Source: Nigrospora sphaerica
Taxonomy: Eukaryota > Ascomycota > Sordariomycetes > Amphisphaeriales > Apiosporaceae
Direction: 5' to 3'
Length of the DNA stretch: 64,000 bases
Assembly: GCA_018287875.1 (NCBI GenBank)
Contig: JAGVVL010000017.1
Span: 2,790,001-2,854,000 of the forward strand
Shown here: positions 62,126 to 64,000 of the stretch, piece after piece
How positions within the stretch are numbered: position 1 is the stretch's first letter
Layout of the letters: each line of letters begins with the position of its first letter
Notes under the pieces: model-generated
Told to the model about the DNA's origin: nothing
What the model saw: the letters and a program-made list of their open reading frames with translations, nothing else
Databases searched by the model: none
Program-made: the position numbers and the translations under genes

Positions 62126-64000
62126 GGGGGCCCCTCGTAGTACCGTCCCGGTACTTCTGTGATACCCCATGCCCGGAACCAATGGACTTCGAAGTCCTGA
62201 AACGGGGGCAGACAGACGCACCGACACACACACTCACCCCCATGGAGAGACAGAGAAAGGGAGAAAATGCGCACGCGGAGGAGAAGATGGAGAGAGCGTG
62301 CGTGCTGCACGAGACAGGAACACCCTCCCTGGATGTTGGGTTATAAAGTGGCGAAGCTTCACAGCTTATATCCTCGAGTCGTATTCTCGCAGACATTTCC
62401 TTTCTTTCCTACCCTACCGAAAACATCCCGATGGCACAAAAAGGAGGGCACACACGCGCGCGCCCGAGGAAGACCAAAAAATTTGCATACATCGACGACT
62501 TGACGACCTGACGACAGCATCTTTCCTCCGACGGATGACGAAACGACCTTTCCTTTCCTGCCCATGACGCGTCCGGTTTTTTCCTTCACGGCGACGGACC
62601 AATCTGCTTCCACGCAGCTCCTCGGGGGACATCGCGATGCTTGCTGATTTCCCAAAGAACTATTTTTTATTGGGGGCACGCCATAAAGGCCGGGACCCCC
62701 AGGACAGCGACCCGGAGCTTCCAATAGGGCTCCTCGCCGAGGCGATGCCGTCGTCTCCCTGGCCCGAAGCAGCTCCCTGCCAAGCGCCTCTGGGGCGGCG
62801 GCCGCTGCATCCGTTTTCCGGGGGGGAGGCTCAGCGGGCCAGCTGACTTTTGCCACGAAGATTCATTGCGTCGTCTATCCCCACCGGGCGCTTCCGCAGA
62901 ACTCCCCCGGGCAAATAGGGAGCCAAAGGAGCTTGGCTGCCTCTCTGCCCTTGACGGCCCTGCCCGGACTGCATATTCTGGTTGGCTGGCCGCTCGGGCG
63001 GCGCGGCACTGGCTCTCTGTCCAATAGCCGCACTGGATCTCATTTTCTCATTTATAGACTACTTACCTGCTTGGGCTACAAGGGGCTTTACGACGACACC
63101 ACGCGACCACGAGGGGCGGCACTTTTGCTTCAAGGGCGATTCTTTTGTCGCCCTTACCAGGGCTAGGAAAATGTAGCAAGGGAGGCTCACATCACTCCGG
63201 GGTGATGATTGTCTTTTTCCCCCCCGTTCTGCCTCTCTCTTTTCTATACACTTGGCTCCACCCTCGTCTCATGTCTTGTATGGGCGAGGAGACGACGTTC
63301 ATGACCTTCTCTGTTCTACAATGGTGGACTAGGCCGTCAAATCAATGGAATCTTCGCATTTACGATATGGCCCCCCACGCTGTTCCCATCCCGTCCCGAG
63401 TCGCCGCGGGCTCCAGCTTTATTTTCTCTTCCCCTTTCTCCGATTCGTATAGCCGGCACGTGAGCCAAACGGTGTGCCCCGCCGAAGCCACGGATGGTTG
63501 CTTCTAGACTTTTCGAAGATGGTGTGCAGCTGTCTCACAAGACGGAACCCACTACCACGCGTTTGGCACGCGGTTCCTGGAGGAGTGGGCGCTCGTGAAG
63601 GTGGTGTGGTCCTGTCGCTCCGCCCCGGAAAAAGGTTGGGTCGCATAGCTATTTTTTTCGACAGCATCAGGGGTCTGGTGTTCCTCACCCCCAAGTCGGG
63701 TTACGGTCGTTCCAGGTCCAATCACACACCCTGAACACTGGCACCCAGTGCCATCGCATCCCAGCAGCCCGTATTGCCCAGGGCAAAGGCCCCCCCCCCT
63801 TCCCTCCACCACCTCTTCTACCTTAGCCGCTGACGGGCAGGGGATGGGCATATGGTGCTATACGCCCGGCATCGAGGGAGGGAGAGTGAGAGACGCGTGG
63901 AAGAGTCCAGCAGGATTTGAGCAACAAGGCAGGCAGCTGGGTAGCGAGACGTTCAGGATGGACACGCCTATACATACCAACCTAGGTAGGTACCTTGGGT
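62126..64000. other. Right-end flank, no gene recognised
   Basis: It holds the 3' flank of the dsRBD-like gene. The remaining frames are short and overlap on both strands. The window closes with an ACCTAGGT palindrome (63980-63987) inside CCAA...TTGG. Confidence 0.5.

Overview
This window looks like nuclear DNA of a filamentous ascomycete (Pezizomycotina, most likely Sordariomycetes). Coding exons are GC-rich. Most introns are short (47-174 nt) with GTRNGT-type donors, CTRAC-like branch points and YAG acceptors. The genes include typical fungal families: Rxt2, Opi3, Gut1, Sct1/Gpt2, Etp1/BRAP2, a four-unit polyubiquitin, a Zn-cluster regulator and Ram1. There is no bacterial-style operon structure and no CRISPR, and I recognised no rRNA or tRNA gene. 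Gene density is low: twelve protein genes and one gene remnant in 64 kb. Several gene-free stretches of 2-9 kb hold homopolymers, microsatellites and CCTA/TAGG-rich palindromes.

Layout, left to right: the 3' part of an Rxt2-like Rpd3L histone-deacetylase subunit (1-692, +); the phospholipid methyltransferase Opi3 (1560-2448, +); an NRAMP divalent-metal transporter (4083-6164, +); an 8.7-kb gene desert; glycerol kinase Gut1 (14907-16658, +); an Apd1-like sucrase/ferredoxin-fold protein (19093-20331, +); a decayed GH30 endo-beta-1,6-galactanase fragment (21143-21349, -); an unknown small membrane protein with a signal peptide (23299-24103, -). Then comes a run of minus-strand genes: glycerol-3-phosphate acyltransferase (28547-30823), the BRAP2/Etp1 RING/UBP protein (33386-35563), polyubiquitin (36239-37156) and a Zn-cluster transcription factor with unusual Cys spacing (41844-44498). 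After another large gap come the protein farnesyltransferase beta subunit Ram1 (51147-52868, +) and a 126-aa dsRBD-fold protein (61339-62125, +).

The genes do not form a biosynthetic cluster. There are two loose functional links. Glycerol kinase, the G3P acyltransferase and Opi3 act in one pathway, from glycerol through G3P and lysophosphatidate to phosphatidylcholine. Polyubiquitin and the BRAP2-type E3 both belong to ubiquitin biology. The points most worth following up are the dsRBD-like protein that lacks the usual basic RNA-contact motif, the orphan membrane protein assembled here from three exons, the 11-residue last Cys spacing in the Zn cluster, the in-frame (3n) intron and stop-free leader of that regulator, the GH30 relic, and a gene-conversion tract in polyubiquitin. 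Exon boundaries were placed by eye from splice signals and frame and have not been tested against transcripts.
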